NCBI RefSeq assembly: GCF_002797815.1
Contig: NZ_PGFJ01000001.1
Coordinates: 372,001 to 436,000 of the forward strand
Length of the DNA: 64,000 nucleotides
Direction of reading: 5' to 3'
Source of the DNA: Mucilaginibacter auburnensis
Lineage (GTDB): Bacteria > Bacteroidota > Bacteroidia > Sphingobacteriales > Sphingobacteriaceae
This document shows positions 52,824 through 60,247 of the stretch, one piece after another (positions within the stretch are counted from its first letter, which is position 1; each line of letters begins with the position of its first letter). The notes beneath the pieces were generated by a model. That model was not told the origin of the DNA, ran no database searches, and saw only the letters and a program-made list of their open reading frames with translations. The position numbers and the translations under genes were made by a program.

Positions 52824-52981
52824 GGTCTAAAAATACATTTTTTTCGCTGGTCATTCGTCATTGGTCAATAGTCATTTGATTTTGGTGTACCGCTTGTCTC
52901 ATGTTCCACGGTTAAAGGTAGTAAGACGATGGTGGGACGATACTAACCCACCCCATCGCATCAATATTTTAATAGATAGTT

Positions 52982-53080
52982 TGTCATTCTGACCATAGGG
53001 AAGAATCTTATACAACTATGCTATGCCGTTCGCTTAGTTAGCAAAGCGTATAGGATGTTTCGTTATCACTCAACATGACA
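52982..53080. repeat. 99-base palindromic repeat (dispersed intergenic type)
   Basis: The left arm starts TGTCATTCTGACC…GAAGAATCTTATAC and the right arm ends in its imperfect inverse (…CAACATGACA), with a central CGCTT…AAGCG stem. TGTCATTCTGA-type repeats of this kind are widely scattered in Sphingobacteriaceae. It lies in the 388-base gap between the antiporter and the SDR, where a further GATGGTGGG…CCCACCCCATC inverted repeat (52929-52958) and TTGGTCATT-like short repeats are also seen. No gene is supported there. Confidence 0.6.
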
Positions 53081-53211
53081 ATTGAGCTATGTGACAATGA
53101 CATTACACAATTCCACCCCCATCTGCAAAACGTATCATTAATACCCACTTTTGTATAAATCTACCCGGTTGGGGCCCTGTACATTTGTTTCAGCAATTAA
53201 GAAATAAAACA

Positions 53212-54030
53212 ATGGCAAAAACAATTTTTATAACAGGAGCTTCTCGCGGATTTGGTAAAATTTGGGCAGAAGCATTTTTAAAACGCGGTGACAATGTAGT
53301 AGCAACCGCCAGAAACATAGCATCATTAAATGATCTGACAGAAAAGTATGGCGATGCCGTATTGCCCATCCAGTTAGATGTAAATAACAAAGCCGATGGC
53401 GTTGCCGCTGTACAACAGGCTAAAGCAAAATTCGGCTCAATTGATGTGCTCATTAATAATGCAGGCTACGGCTTGTTCGGCACCATTGAAGAAACCACCG
53501 AGCAGCAGGCCCGCGAGCAGTTTGAAACCAACGTGTTTGGTTTGTTATGGGTAACACAAGCGGTATTGCCGGTTATGCGTGAGCAGGGTCACGGGCACAT
53601 TATACAGGTATCAAGCGTGTTGGGTATAACCACCTTGCCAACCTTAGGTATTTACAACGCATCAAAATTTGCGGTTGAGGGCCTGAGCGAAACACTGGCT
53701 GCAGAGGTTAAAGGTTTCGGCATAAAGGTATCATTGATAGAGCCAAACGGCTTTAGTACAGAATGGGCTGGTCCGTCAGCATCACAAACAGAAGCCATTC
53801 CTGCCTATGATGGTGTTAAGGCAGCTTTCCGCGAAGGATTGTCTGACGATAGCTGGGGCAACCCCGATGCTACTGTTGATGCCGTTTTAAAACTGGTTGA
53901 CAGCGAGAACCCTCCGTTGCGTCTGTTTTTGGGTAAGGTAGCCTATCCTTGGGTTAAACAGGTATATGCCGATAAATTAGCTACCTGGGAAGAATGGAAA
54001 GACGTTGCCGCTGCCGCACACGGGCACTAA
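53212..54030 (+). CDS. Short-chain dehydrogenase/reductase
   Basis: A 272-residue classical SDR. ATG 53212 is chosen over a TTG at 53185. Cofactor site TIFITGASRGFGKIWAEAF (TGxxxGxG at 9-16), Asp-containing NNAGYGLFGTIEETTE, and the active-site Ser-Tyr-Lys in IQVSSVLGITTLPTLGIYNASKFAVEG. Substrate unknown. A TACATTTG (53180-53187) upstream may be its promoter. It is followed by an AraC-type regulator in the same direction. Confidence 0.92.
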   Translation: MAKTIFITGASRGFGKIWAEAFLKRGDNVVATARNIASLNDLTEKYGDAVLPIQLDVNNKADGVAAVQQAKAKFGSIDVLINNAGYGLFGTIEETTEQQAREQFETNVFGLLWVTQAVLPVMREQGHGHIIQVSSVLGITTLPTLGIYNASKFAVEGLSETLAAEVKGFGIKVSLIEPNGFSTEWAGPSASQTEAIPAYDGVKAAFREGLSDDSWGNPDATVDAVLKLVDSENPPLRLFLGKVAYPWVKQVYADKLATWEEWKDVAAAAHGH

Positions 54031-54051
54031 TAATTAAATGTATTTGAACTG

Positions 54052-54084
54052 ACAATAGCGCGTTGACAATCAGCGTGCTATTGT
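54052..54084 (+). terminator. Hairpin between SDR and AraC genes
   Basis: An 11-bp stem, ACAATAGCGCG / CGTGCTATTGT, with one G-U pair and an 11-base loop, 21 bases after the SDR stop; a weak T-run (TGTAATTTG) follows. It makes co-transcription of the two genes less certain. Confidence 0.5.
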
Positions 54085-54099
54085 TGTAATTTGTAGGTT

Positions 54100-54990
54100 A
54101 TGAAGCACTTTAAAAGTATAAGCGAGATGCACCGCGAATATGGCCTTGCACCGCCCGAGAATCCGCTGATAAGTTTGCATAAATGCAACAACTCCTGCTC
54201 ATTAGGCGCACGTGAGTTTACCGGCGATTTTTACCTGATAGGATTCAAAAAGCTTCAGTCGGGGATTATAATGTATGGCCGTACCAAGTACGATCAAGAG
54301 AATGGCTCCATGTATTTTTTTAAGCCGAGGCAGGTAATTGAGTTTAAGGACCTTTCTTTTGAAGAGGATGGCTTTTTAATTTATGTACATGAGGATTTTC
54401 TTAACGGAAGCCCGCTGCATCAGGATATAAAAAAGTACACCTATTTTGATTACGAAACCAACGAGGCCCTGCACCTGTCGCCACGTGAGGAAGAAATAGT
54501 ATGGGACCTGTACCGCAAAATAGAAACCGAGTACAACAATAATCCGGATGAATATAGCCGCGATATTATGCTAACGCATATTGATTCCATACTGAAATAC
54601 GCGCAACGGTTTTACAAGCGGCAGTTCATTAACCGCACCGAACTATCGGGCAAAACAACATCAAAGTTTACCAAGGCGCTTACCGATTATTTTGAAAAAG
54701 GCGGCTTGCAGCAACAGGGCTTACCAACGGTTAACTTTATGGCCGACAAGCTCAATGTATCGCCCAGGTATTTAAGCGATATGCTGAAACAGGAAACCGG
54801 CAAAACCGCCATTGAGCTGATACACATTAACCTGATAACCGAAGCCAAGCATCTGCTCAAAACCGCAGATCAATCCATTGCCGAAATAGCCTACGCTTTA
54901 GGCTTTGAGAACCTGCCCTATTTTTCACGACTGTTTAAAAAAGAGGTAGGCATTAGTCCTAATCAGTTTAAAAAGCATGAGTTGAATTAA
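54100..54990 (+). CDS. AraC family transcriptional regulator
   Basis: A 296-residue regulator. The N-terminal ligand-binding part (about 1-170) is cupin-like (FKSISEMHREYGLAPPENPLISLHK, IMYGRTKYDQENGSMYFFKPRQVIEF). The C-terminal AraC-type DNA-binding domain holds two helix-turn-helix units: PTVNFMADKLNVSPRYLSDMLKQETGKTAIELIHINLI and SIAEIAYALGFENLPYFSRLFKKEVGISPNQFKKH. It probably regulates the neighbouring SDR gene, as in many Bacteroidetes; no operator is visible. Confidence 0.93.
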   Translation: MKHFKSISEMHREYGLAPPENPLISLHKCNNSCSLGAREFTGDFYLIGFKKLQSGIIMYGRTKYDQENGSMYFFKPRQVIEFKDLSFEEDGFLIYVHEDFLNGSPLHQDIKKYTYFDYETNEALHLSPREEEIVWDLYRKIETEYNNNPDEYSRDIMLTHIDSILKYAQRFYKRQFINRTELSGKTTSKFTKALTDYFEKGGLQQQGLPTVNFMADKLNVSPRYLSDMLKQETGKTAIELIHINLITEAKHLLKTADQSIAEIAYALGFENLPYFSRLFKKEVGISPNQFKKHELN

Positions 54991-55213
54991 CGTCGGCTTG
55001 TTGCGTTGTTTAAGGAGTGGTAAATGTGTTACACTAAGGTGTACCAGATAAATGCGCGTTATGGTGTTTTCGCAAATCCGTACTTGTTTGATAATCAATA
55101 CCAATGTTTTTTTCGCGATGCAAATGGTACTACTTTTAAGTAAGTAAAATTAAGTTGAAAGTGAAGCTAATTAAATAGTAATCAACTTGTTATGTTTTTG
55201 AGGGCTTTTCGCC
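54991..55213. other. Intergenic region after the AraC gene
   Basis: About 220 bases without a supported ORF or terminator. It contains a second TACACTAAG (55030-55038), a block of the motif that follows at 55214. Confidence 0.4.
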
Positions 55214-55255
55214 GTTTTTGGTCCACCAGATGGGACAGGGTTGGGTACACTAAGT
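55214..55255. repeat. Copy B of the two-copy spaced motif (possible recombination site)
   Basis: GTTTTTGGTCCACC-AGA-TGGGACA-N8-TACACTAAGT, with the same block spacing as copy A at 9065-9107 and 46 kb away. Downstream lie the small ORF, palindromic repeats and the HEPN-like genes, so it may mark the left edge of an acquired segment. Confidence 0.5.
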
Positions 55256-55406
55256 GCTGAGCGGATTCTTAAGTCGGTGGCAGTTTAAGTCTCGAGTGGA
55301 ACATGCGGACTAATGGGATACTTTCTATGTTAAAATGTTGAAAAGAAATACAATCCCTATTTCGATAGTTATCAGTATATTGTATTAAAATATTAAATCA
55401 GAAAAT

Positions 55407-55538
55407 ATGGGAATTAAACCAGGTCCAAAAAGAATCGCTAAATCTACAGGAAAGCCGGATCAACGTCAACGTGATAATAAAGAAACGCCTGGTAATACAC
55501 CATCATTAAAGCCACACGAACATAAGAAAGGAAAATAG
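55407..55538 (+). CDS. Small basic protein, 43 residues
   Basis: ATG at 55407 opens MGIKPGPKRIAKSTGKPDQR and continues to HEHKKGK before TAG. It is very basic and hydrophilic, with no membrane segment or Cys. Codon choice is protein-like and the frame is free of stops, but at 43 codons chance is not excluded, and no strong Shine-Dalgarno precedes it. Resembles small hypothetical proteins of Bacteroidetes; no family assigned. Confidence 0.5.
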   Translation: MGIKPGPKRIAKSTGKPDQRQRDNKETPGNTPSLKPHEHKKGK

Positions 55539-55604
55539 ACTTCTGGCTTCATCAATTATACGAAACGCATCAGCTTTAGATGAGAGTGTTCCGAAAGACA
55601 CGCG

Positions 55605-55686
55605 ACACGCGTGCGTAGCGATCCCGGACCAACTTGCAAGGCTGTTGTGAAGGGTATGTCAAACGCTGCACGCGTGTGACAGCGTT
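55605..55686. repeat. GC-rich inverted-repeat element
   Basis: ACACGCGTGC (55605-55614) returns as its exact inverse GCACGCGTGT (55668-55677), and AACGCTG / CAGCGTT (55662-55668 and 55680-55686) form a further stem around the second copy. The element is GC-rich in an AT-rich setting. It looks like a dispersed intergenic repeat and lies just after the end of the minus-strand HEPN-like gene. Confidence 0.5.
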
Positions 55687-55702
55687 AGGCTGTAAAAAAA
55701 AA

Positions 55703-56218
55703 CTAAATAAGCGAGTATGGCTTGCATTTATTAAGTATATCGTTAAGTGCTGTCAATACTGCATCTAAGTCAAACGTTTCACCCCGAAATACTAATGTAT
55801 TGTTAAAAGAATTGTAGCCCCTATGAGTCTCCAAGGGTTCATTGCCAAAGATGCCGCTGTTAAATGATGGGTTCATTGCCATATCGGTATATACACCTCC
55901 AGAATGATTCTTAAAGTATTCTTCAATACGCTCATCATAATGCTCGAAATGGTTCCGGAACTTACGGCTTGAAAGAGGATTGCTTTCGTCAATCCCAAGA
56001 AATTTCCTTAAACTTTCACCTCGTGCTTTATACGCCTTATTAGGCCAAAGAATTTTTGATACATTTCCTGCTGCAACAAGAATAGATTGAATTGAGCACC
56101 ACGTTTCGAGATTGTCACGTTTGTTGTGTGTTGCTCTCAAACGTTCAGCCGCTCTTTGTGCAATTTTAGCTTGCAGGGTAATCTCACCAATGAAAATAAA
56201 TTCTTTTAAGCTGTTCAT
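55703..56218 (-). CDS. HEPN-like protein with R-x4-H motif
   Basis: A 171-residue, mostly helical protein of unknown function. The stretch SSRKFRNHFEHYDERIEEYF contains R88-N-x3-H93, the R-N-x3/4-H signature of HEPN ribonucleases; the preceding helices (LQAKIAQRAAERLRATH, WCSIQSILVAAGNVSKILW) fit a HEPN helical bundle. The assignment to HEPN is by motif and fold impression only. HEPN proteins commonly cleave RNA as toxins or in phage defence. It is AT-rich, 22 bases after the other HEPN-like gene, and part of the same minus-strand run downstream of rtcB. Confidence 0.65.
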   Translation of the reverse strand: MNSLKEFIFIGEITLQAKIAQRAAERLRATHNKRDNLETWCSIQSILVAAGNVSKILWPNKAYKARGESLRKFLGIDESNPLSSRKFRNHFEHYDERIEEYFKNHSGGVYTDMAMNPSFNSGIFGNEPLETHRGYNSFNNTLVFRGETFDLDAVLTALNDILNKCKPYSLI

Positions 56219-56240
56219 AAGGTTTTATTAAAATTTCTTA

Positions 56241-57083
56241 CTATAGTTTTTTCTGTTTGATCAGAGATGAAAAGTCTGGATTAACTGGACAAAAATTACA
56301 ATCCATTTCTAATCCGAAATCGATTGTAAGACCTTTATAAATCAAATGAGCATATTCATATAAATGGCTAATAACGTTATCAGCTTCGTATGGAGTTATT
56401 ATTAATTTATTGTTCTTTATAGTAAAATGTCTTTTGAATAACTTTCCGTCCTCGCCAGTGGATAAACGTAACTTAAGGGTTTCACTTACGTTTTGTCTAC
56501 CGTGAATAACAATATGTCTCAACTTTACCATAAGGTTAAACCAAGAACTTATGTTATATCCCCAAATATTGTTACGCTCATGTTTTTTAAAGAAGGGAGA
56601 AATTTTCCTAAGAATTTTTATAAATCCCTTATTATTTGAGTCTTGAATTTTGAAAAGAGAGCCTCTGATCGTATTGAATTTCGCTTCCTCTGCATCTATT
56701 TTTAGCACTCGTAATAATTCATTGTTTTGCACCGCTAATTCTGCTAAGATATTTTTTAGGTAACTCTCAAAAACTTCTAAAACTTGCGATAATGTAAGAG
56801 AGGATACATAACTTAATAACCTTGATGTTTCTTCTTCCAGATTGTCAGTATTTAGCACATAGCTATTCCCTGTGTCATATAAATTGTTACCGCCTTCCAA
56901 CTGCGCAAGGTCACGATAGTTTGTCATCATTGAATATAAATCATAACCGGAAATGGGAAACGTGTTTTTAAGTTGATTGCTCCTCTCTGTAAAAAAATTA
57001 TTAATGATTTGCAGATTGGCATTGATCGCCGTCGATTCGGTAAAAAATGCTTCAATGTGTTTTTTAAGATAATTGCTTTTCAT
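56241..57083 (-). CDS. HEPN-like protein with R-x4-H motif (larger)
   Basis: A 280-residue helical protein. The C-terminal half has WFNLMVKLRHIVIHGRQN with R189-x4-H194, a good HEPN catalytic motif (compare the MAE_28990-like HEPN group). Residues 85-115 form a helix pair (SYVSSLTLSQVLEVFESYLKN) as in HEPN proteins. The N-terminus may carry a partner domain. The gene is AT-rich compared with rtcB. Two Cys near the end (DCNFC) are notable. It starts 51 bases after the rtcB stop, beyond a terminator-like stem. Family not assigned. Confidence 0.65.
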   Translation of the reverse strand: MKSNYLKKHIEAFFTESTAINANLQIINNFFTERSNQLKNTFPISGYDLYSMMTNYRDLAQLEGGNNLYDTGNSYVLNTDNLEEETSRLLSYVSSLTLSQVLEVFESYLKNILAELAVQNNELLRVLKIDAEEAKFNTIRGSLFKIQDSNNKGFIKILRKISPFFKKHERNNIWGYNISSWFNLMVKLRHIVIHGRQNVSETLKLRLSTGEDGKLFKRHFTIKNNKLIITPYEADNVISHLYEYAHLIYKGLTIDFGLEMDCNFCPVNPDFSSLIKQKKL

Positions 57084-57126
57084 TGAAAGTTTTTTTATTG
57101 TTTAAAGTATTATTTGAACTACAAAA

Positions 57127-57146
57127 CCGGAGGCCTAATCCTCCGG
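57127..57146 (-). terminator. Stem-loop spanning the rtcB stop codon
   Basis: CCGGAGG / CCTCCGG, a perfect 7-bp stem with a 6-base loop containing the TAG of rtcB; on the minus strand a TTTTG run follows. It may end or attenuate rtcB transcription before the HEPN-like genes. Confidence 0.5.
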
Positions 57147-58631
57147 CTTCTCCCTCGGGTCCGCCATCCTCACAATCCTTGGTTCAAACTTCGCCAGTAC
57201 ATCTACCAGGTCATGCTGCGCGGCCATAACGGTGTGTATGTCTTTGTAGGCCATTGGGGCCTCGTCAACATCGCTACCCATTAAGGTAATGCGTTTATCT
57301 AACAGGTTGGCGGCAATGGCGGCTCTGTCTAAAGTTTTAAAGGCGGCGCTGCGGCTCATTAAACGGCCCGCGCCGTGGCTTGCACTGTTAATGCTGGTAA
57401 CGTTACCTTTACCGCGCACCACAAAGCCCGGCGTGCTCATGCTGCCCGGTATAATACCCAGCACGCCCTCGCCGGCAGGCGTAGCGCCCTTACGGTGCAC
57501 CATTACTTCGGTACCATCGGCCAGTTGTTCCTTCCAGGCAAAGTTGTGGTGGTTCTCAATACGCGTAAGCGGTTTAACCCCCAACGCACGGGCAATTTTG
57601 TTATGTATCTCGTGGTGGTTGGCGCTGGCGTATTCGCCGGCCAGGTTCATGGCGATCCAGTATTCCTGCCCTTCGTCTTTATCCAGATCTAACCAGGCCA
57701 AATGCTTGGCTTCGGCAGGCAGTTTGGTTTTGGTCATGGCAATTTTGCTGTAATAGTCGGCCACGGCCCCACCAAACCCACGTGAGCCGGAGTGCGACAA
57801 TAAGGCCAGGTAGCTACCCGCAGGTATGCCGTCTAAAGCGCCTTCGGCTATTGTTAATTCACCCCACTCCACAAAGTGGTTGCCGGTGCCGCTGGTACCT
57901 AACTGCGCGTAAGCTTTATCTTTTAAACTACGAATCACTTTGGTTTCGCCCCATGCTCTGCTATCAAACAACGAGCTGTCAAAGTAACTTTTAGTGGCGC
58001 AACCCATACCAAAGTAGGTGTTGTCAACCAGTATGGTTTTCAGCTTGTCGGTCTCGGTATCAACCGCTTGGGCAGGCAGATCAAAAATGCTCAGGCACAT
58101 ACGGCAGGCAATATCCACCCCCACAGCAAACGGAATAATGGTGTTGGCGGTTGTGGCCAGTACCCCGCCTATGGGCAAGCCGTAACCCTGGTGTGCATCG
58201 GGCATAAGCGCGCCGGCAACCGCTATGGGCAATTGTATGGCGGTTTTCATCTGCGCCAGCGCGCCAACCTCAATGTGTTCCAATCCCCATACCGGGAAAT
58301 TGGCTACTTCCTTTTTCAACTCGAAAGTGTTGCGTTGCTGTTTAACAAACTTGCCTTCTTTACGCAGGGCAATAACATCCTCGGCCAGGTTTTTAAACTT
58401 GCCGCCTTTTTTAAGGGCGTAAGGCATCGGGTCGTCAATCAGGGCCTCTAAATTGGCCAATATCTGGGTTTTGTCCATTACGCGGTGTTTAAGCAAACCA
58501 TTAGCAACGCGACTAAAGTTGACCAGTATTTCCAGATCGTCAATACCGAGTTGTCCTAACTCGGCATTGCTGATCTTTTCTTTTGGCTCACCGGCCTCTT
58601 GAAGGGAGCTGTTGTTATTTACTTTTCTCAT
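57135..58631 (-). CDS. rtcB: RNA-splicing ligase RtcB
   Basis: A 498-residue Mn2+/GTP-dependent ligase that joins RNA 2',3'-cyclic phosphate or 3'-phosphate ends to 5'-OH ends, as in repair of cleaved tRNA. Metal ligands and active site: D173 and C176 (VGVDIACRM), MPDAHQGYGLPIGG, H252 (GTSGTGNHF), H280 (LSHSGSRG), H361-H362 (ENHHNFA), HRKGATPAGEG and the guanylylated His H419 (ASHGAGR). Full length and complete. No rtcA is seen. Divergent from a WYL regulator, and upstream of two HEPN-like genes on the same strand. Confidence 0.96.
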   Translation of the reverse strand: MRKVNNNSSLQEAGEPKEKISNAELGQLGIDDLEILVNFSRVANGLLKHRVMDKTQILANLEALIDDPMPYALKKGGKFKNLAEDVIALRKEGKFVKQQRNTFELKKEVANFPVWGLEHIEVGALAQMKTAIQLPIAVAGALMPDAHQGYGLPIGGVLATTANTIIPFAVGVDIACRMCLSIFDLPAQAVDTETDKLKTILVDNTYFGMGCATKSYFDSSLFDSRAWGETKVIRSLKDKAYAQLGTSGTGNHFVEWGELTIAEGALDGIPAGSYLALLSHSGSRGFGGAVADYYSKIAMTKTKLPAEAKHLAWLDLDKDEGQEYWIAMNLAGEYASANHHEIHNKIARALGVKPLTRIENHHNFAWKEQLADGTEVMVHRKGATPAGEGVLGIIPGSMSTPGFVVRGKGNVTSINSASHGAGRLMSRSAAFKTLDRAAIAANLLDKRITLMGSDVDEAPMAYKDIHTVMAAQHDLVDVLAKFEPRIVRMADPREKPED

Positions 58632-58657
58632 TTTCTTAAATTAAATCATTCCGTTAA

Positions 58658-58788
58658 ACTCACCCCGACGTTGCTTCGCTCGTCACCCCTCTCTACGCTT
58701 GCGTAGAGAGGGGGTAGTAGTTTTGTTTTACCCTCTTTTCGCCAAAGGCGAAGAGAGGGTGGTCCAGCGCAGCGTCGACCGGGTGAGT
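58658..58788. repeat. Nested palindromic repeat between rtcB and the WYL regulator gene
   Basis: The outer arms ACTCACCCC-GACG / CGTCGACCGGGTGAGT enclose two perfect or near-perfect hairpins: CCCCTCTCTACGC / GCGTAGAGAGGGG (58686-58713) and ACCCTCTTTTCGCC / GGCGAAGAGAGGGT (58730-58760). A dispersed repeat type of this bacterial group. It sits in the 343-base divergent promoter region, which otherwise (58789-58974) is AT-rich and holds no gene. Confidence 0.65.
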
Positions 58789-58974
58789 AATGCCGGCGGC
58801 TAAACTTTCAACACCACAAAGAAACATAGCAACTGCGCAATGTATTTGCGTAGTAGAAAATAATTTTTAATTTTTGCCTGAACTATGATTTGCACGATTA
58901 ACAGATTATAAGATTCAAGCTAAATCGCATCAAAACAAATCCGAAATCGAACATCCGAAATCCGACTTCAACCC

Positions 58975-60006
58975 ATGCCTGTTAACCGAAATGCCCTCAT
59001 CCGCTACCGTACCATTGATAGCTGCCTGCAAAACCGTCGCCGTAAGTGGACGCTGGATGATCTGATAGATGCTTGTGCAGATGCTTTATATGAGTTTCAA
59101 GGTATCGATACAGGTGTGAGCCGCAGAACCATTCAGGGCGATATAGAGATGATGCGCAGCAACAAACTGGGTTATGAAGCGCCCATTGTTGTGGTGGATA
59201 AAAAGTACTATACCTACAGCGATAAAAACTACAGCATTACCAATATTCCGCTTAACGACCAGGATATGCAAGTTTTGGGTGAGGTGGCCAACCTGCTGCA
59301 GCAGTTTAAAGGCTTTAACCACTTTGCCGACCTCAATGAAATGGTGAGCAAACTGGAGGACAAGATCTATACCCAAAAAACACACAGCACCCCGGTTATT
59401 GATTTTGAAAAGAACGATAACCTTAAGGGACTGGAATATATAGAGGTGATACGCAAAGCCATTGTTGCTAAAAAAACCATCTGCATTACTTATCAGTCGT
59501 TTAAGGCGCGGGAGGCAAGCGCCTTTTGTTTTAGTCCGTATTTGTTAAAGGAGTACCGCAACCGTTGGTTTGTGTTGGGCAGAACCCACCAAAGAAATAA
59601 CCTCTTACTCAACCTGGCATTGGACCGGATTCAGGCCATTACCGATGATAACGAAGATTATATTGAAAATAAAGACATTGACCTGGCGGCCTATTATAGT
59701 AATGTGATAGGCGTAACCAAATCGCCCAAACAGCGCGATGTAGAGGTGGTTTTTTGGATAGACAGCGCCAACGCGCCATATGTTATAACAAAGCCATTAC
59801 ATCATACACAAAAACTTTTAAGCGAAGATGCTACAGGAAAGATATTCAGCATCAGGGTGATCATGAACTTTGAACTGGAGCGGGAACTGTTAGGGTTTGG
59901 CGCAAAGCTGAGGGTGCTTGGTCCGCGTATTTTGGTGAAGCAAATAAAAGACCAGCTTAAAAAGACGTTAGGACAATATGAGGGTGCAACACCGGATGGG
60001 CAATAG
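58975..60006 (+). CDS. WYL-domain transcriptional regulator
   Basis: A 343-residue regulator: N-terminal winged helix (LIRYRTIDSCLQNRRRKWTLDDLIDACADAL…VSRRTIQGDIEMMRS) and a WYL domain (about 150-240) with ITYQSFKAREASAFCFSPYLLKEYRNRWFVLGRT, where Y, S-F-x-L-E/K-R-type and WFVLGR residues fit the ligand-binding fold, followed by a WCX-type end (VEVVFWIDSANAPYVI…). WYL domains sense nucleotides, RNA or DNA ends and often control defence or repair genes. Divergent from rtcB, it probably controls it, an inference. Confidence 0.9.
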   Translation: MPVNRNALIRYRTIDSCLQNRRRKWTLDDLIDACADALYEFQGIDTGVSRRTIQGDIEMMRSNKLGYEAPIVVVDKKYYTYSDKNYSITNIPLNDQDMQVLGEVANLLQQFKGFNHFADLNEMVSKLEDKIYTQKTHSTPVIDFEKNDNLKGLEYIEVIRKAIVAKKTICITYQSFKAREASAFCFSPYLLKEYRNRWFVLGRTHQRNNLLLNLALDRIQAITDDNEDYIENKDIDLAAYYSNVIGVTKSPKQRDVEVVFWIDSANAPYVITKPLHHTQKLLSEDATGKIFSIRVIMNFELERELLGFGAKLRVLGPRILVKQIKDQLKKTLGQYEGATPDGQ

Positions 60007-60068
60007 TAAGCCTTTCTGCCAATCGCTTAGCTTTTCGCTTCATTACCGCTCATAGCCGCGGGGGCCTA

Positions 60069-60157
60069 GTTACTTTTTTCTTGATAAAAGTAACCAAAAA
60101 ATCAAGCCGAAAAAACCCTCCCCGCTCAGGCCTTTACCCATGGCTCGGTTTTTCGGC
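60069..60157. repeat. Double stem-loop intergenic repeat
   Basis: GTTACTTTT (60069-60077) pairs with AAAAGTAAC (60086-60094), followed by a second pairing GCCGAAAAAACC (60106-60117) with GGTTTTTCGGC (60147-60157). The first unit is a widespread intergenic repeat type in these bacteria. No gene in 60007-60247. Confidence 0.5.
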
Positions 60158-60195
60158 ACGCCATTACCCGACTCTTTTACTTGAGCACACAAAAA

Positions 60196-60223
60196 ATCCC
60201 CGATTGCCTTTACAACCGGGGAT
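60196..60223 (-). terminator. Terminator of the phospho-sugar mutase gene
   Basis: An 11-bp stem, ATCCCCGATTG / CAACCGGGGAT, one G-U pair, 6-base loop; on the minus strand followed by TTTTTT. It begins 25 bases after the stop codon. Confidence 0.85.
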
Positions 60224-60247
60224 CTCCAATATCAAAGTAAGGCGAAT

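Noticed and set aside
55703..57083. Prophage or complete mobile island
   Set aside because: No integrase, transposase or phage structural gene accompanies the HEPN-like genes; only motif and composition hints exist.
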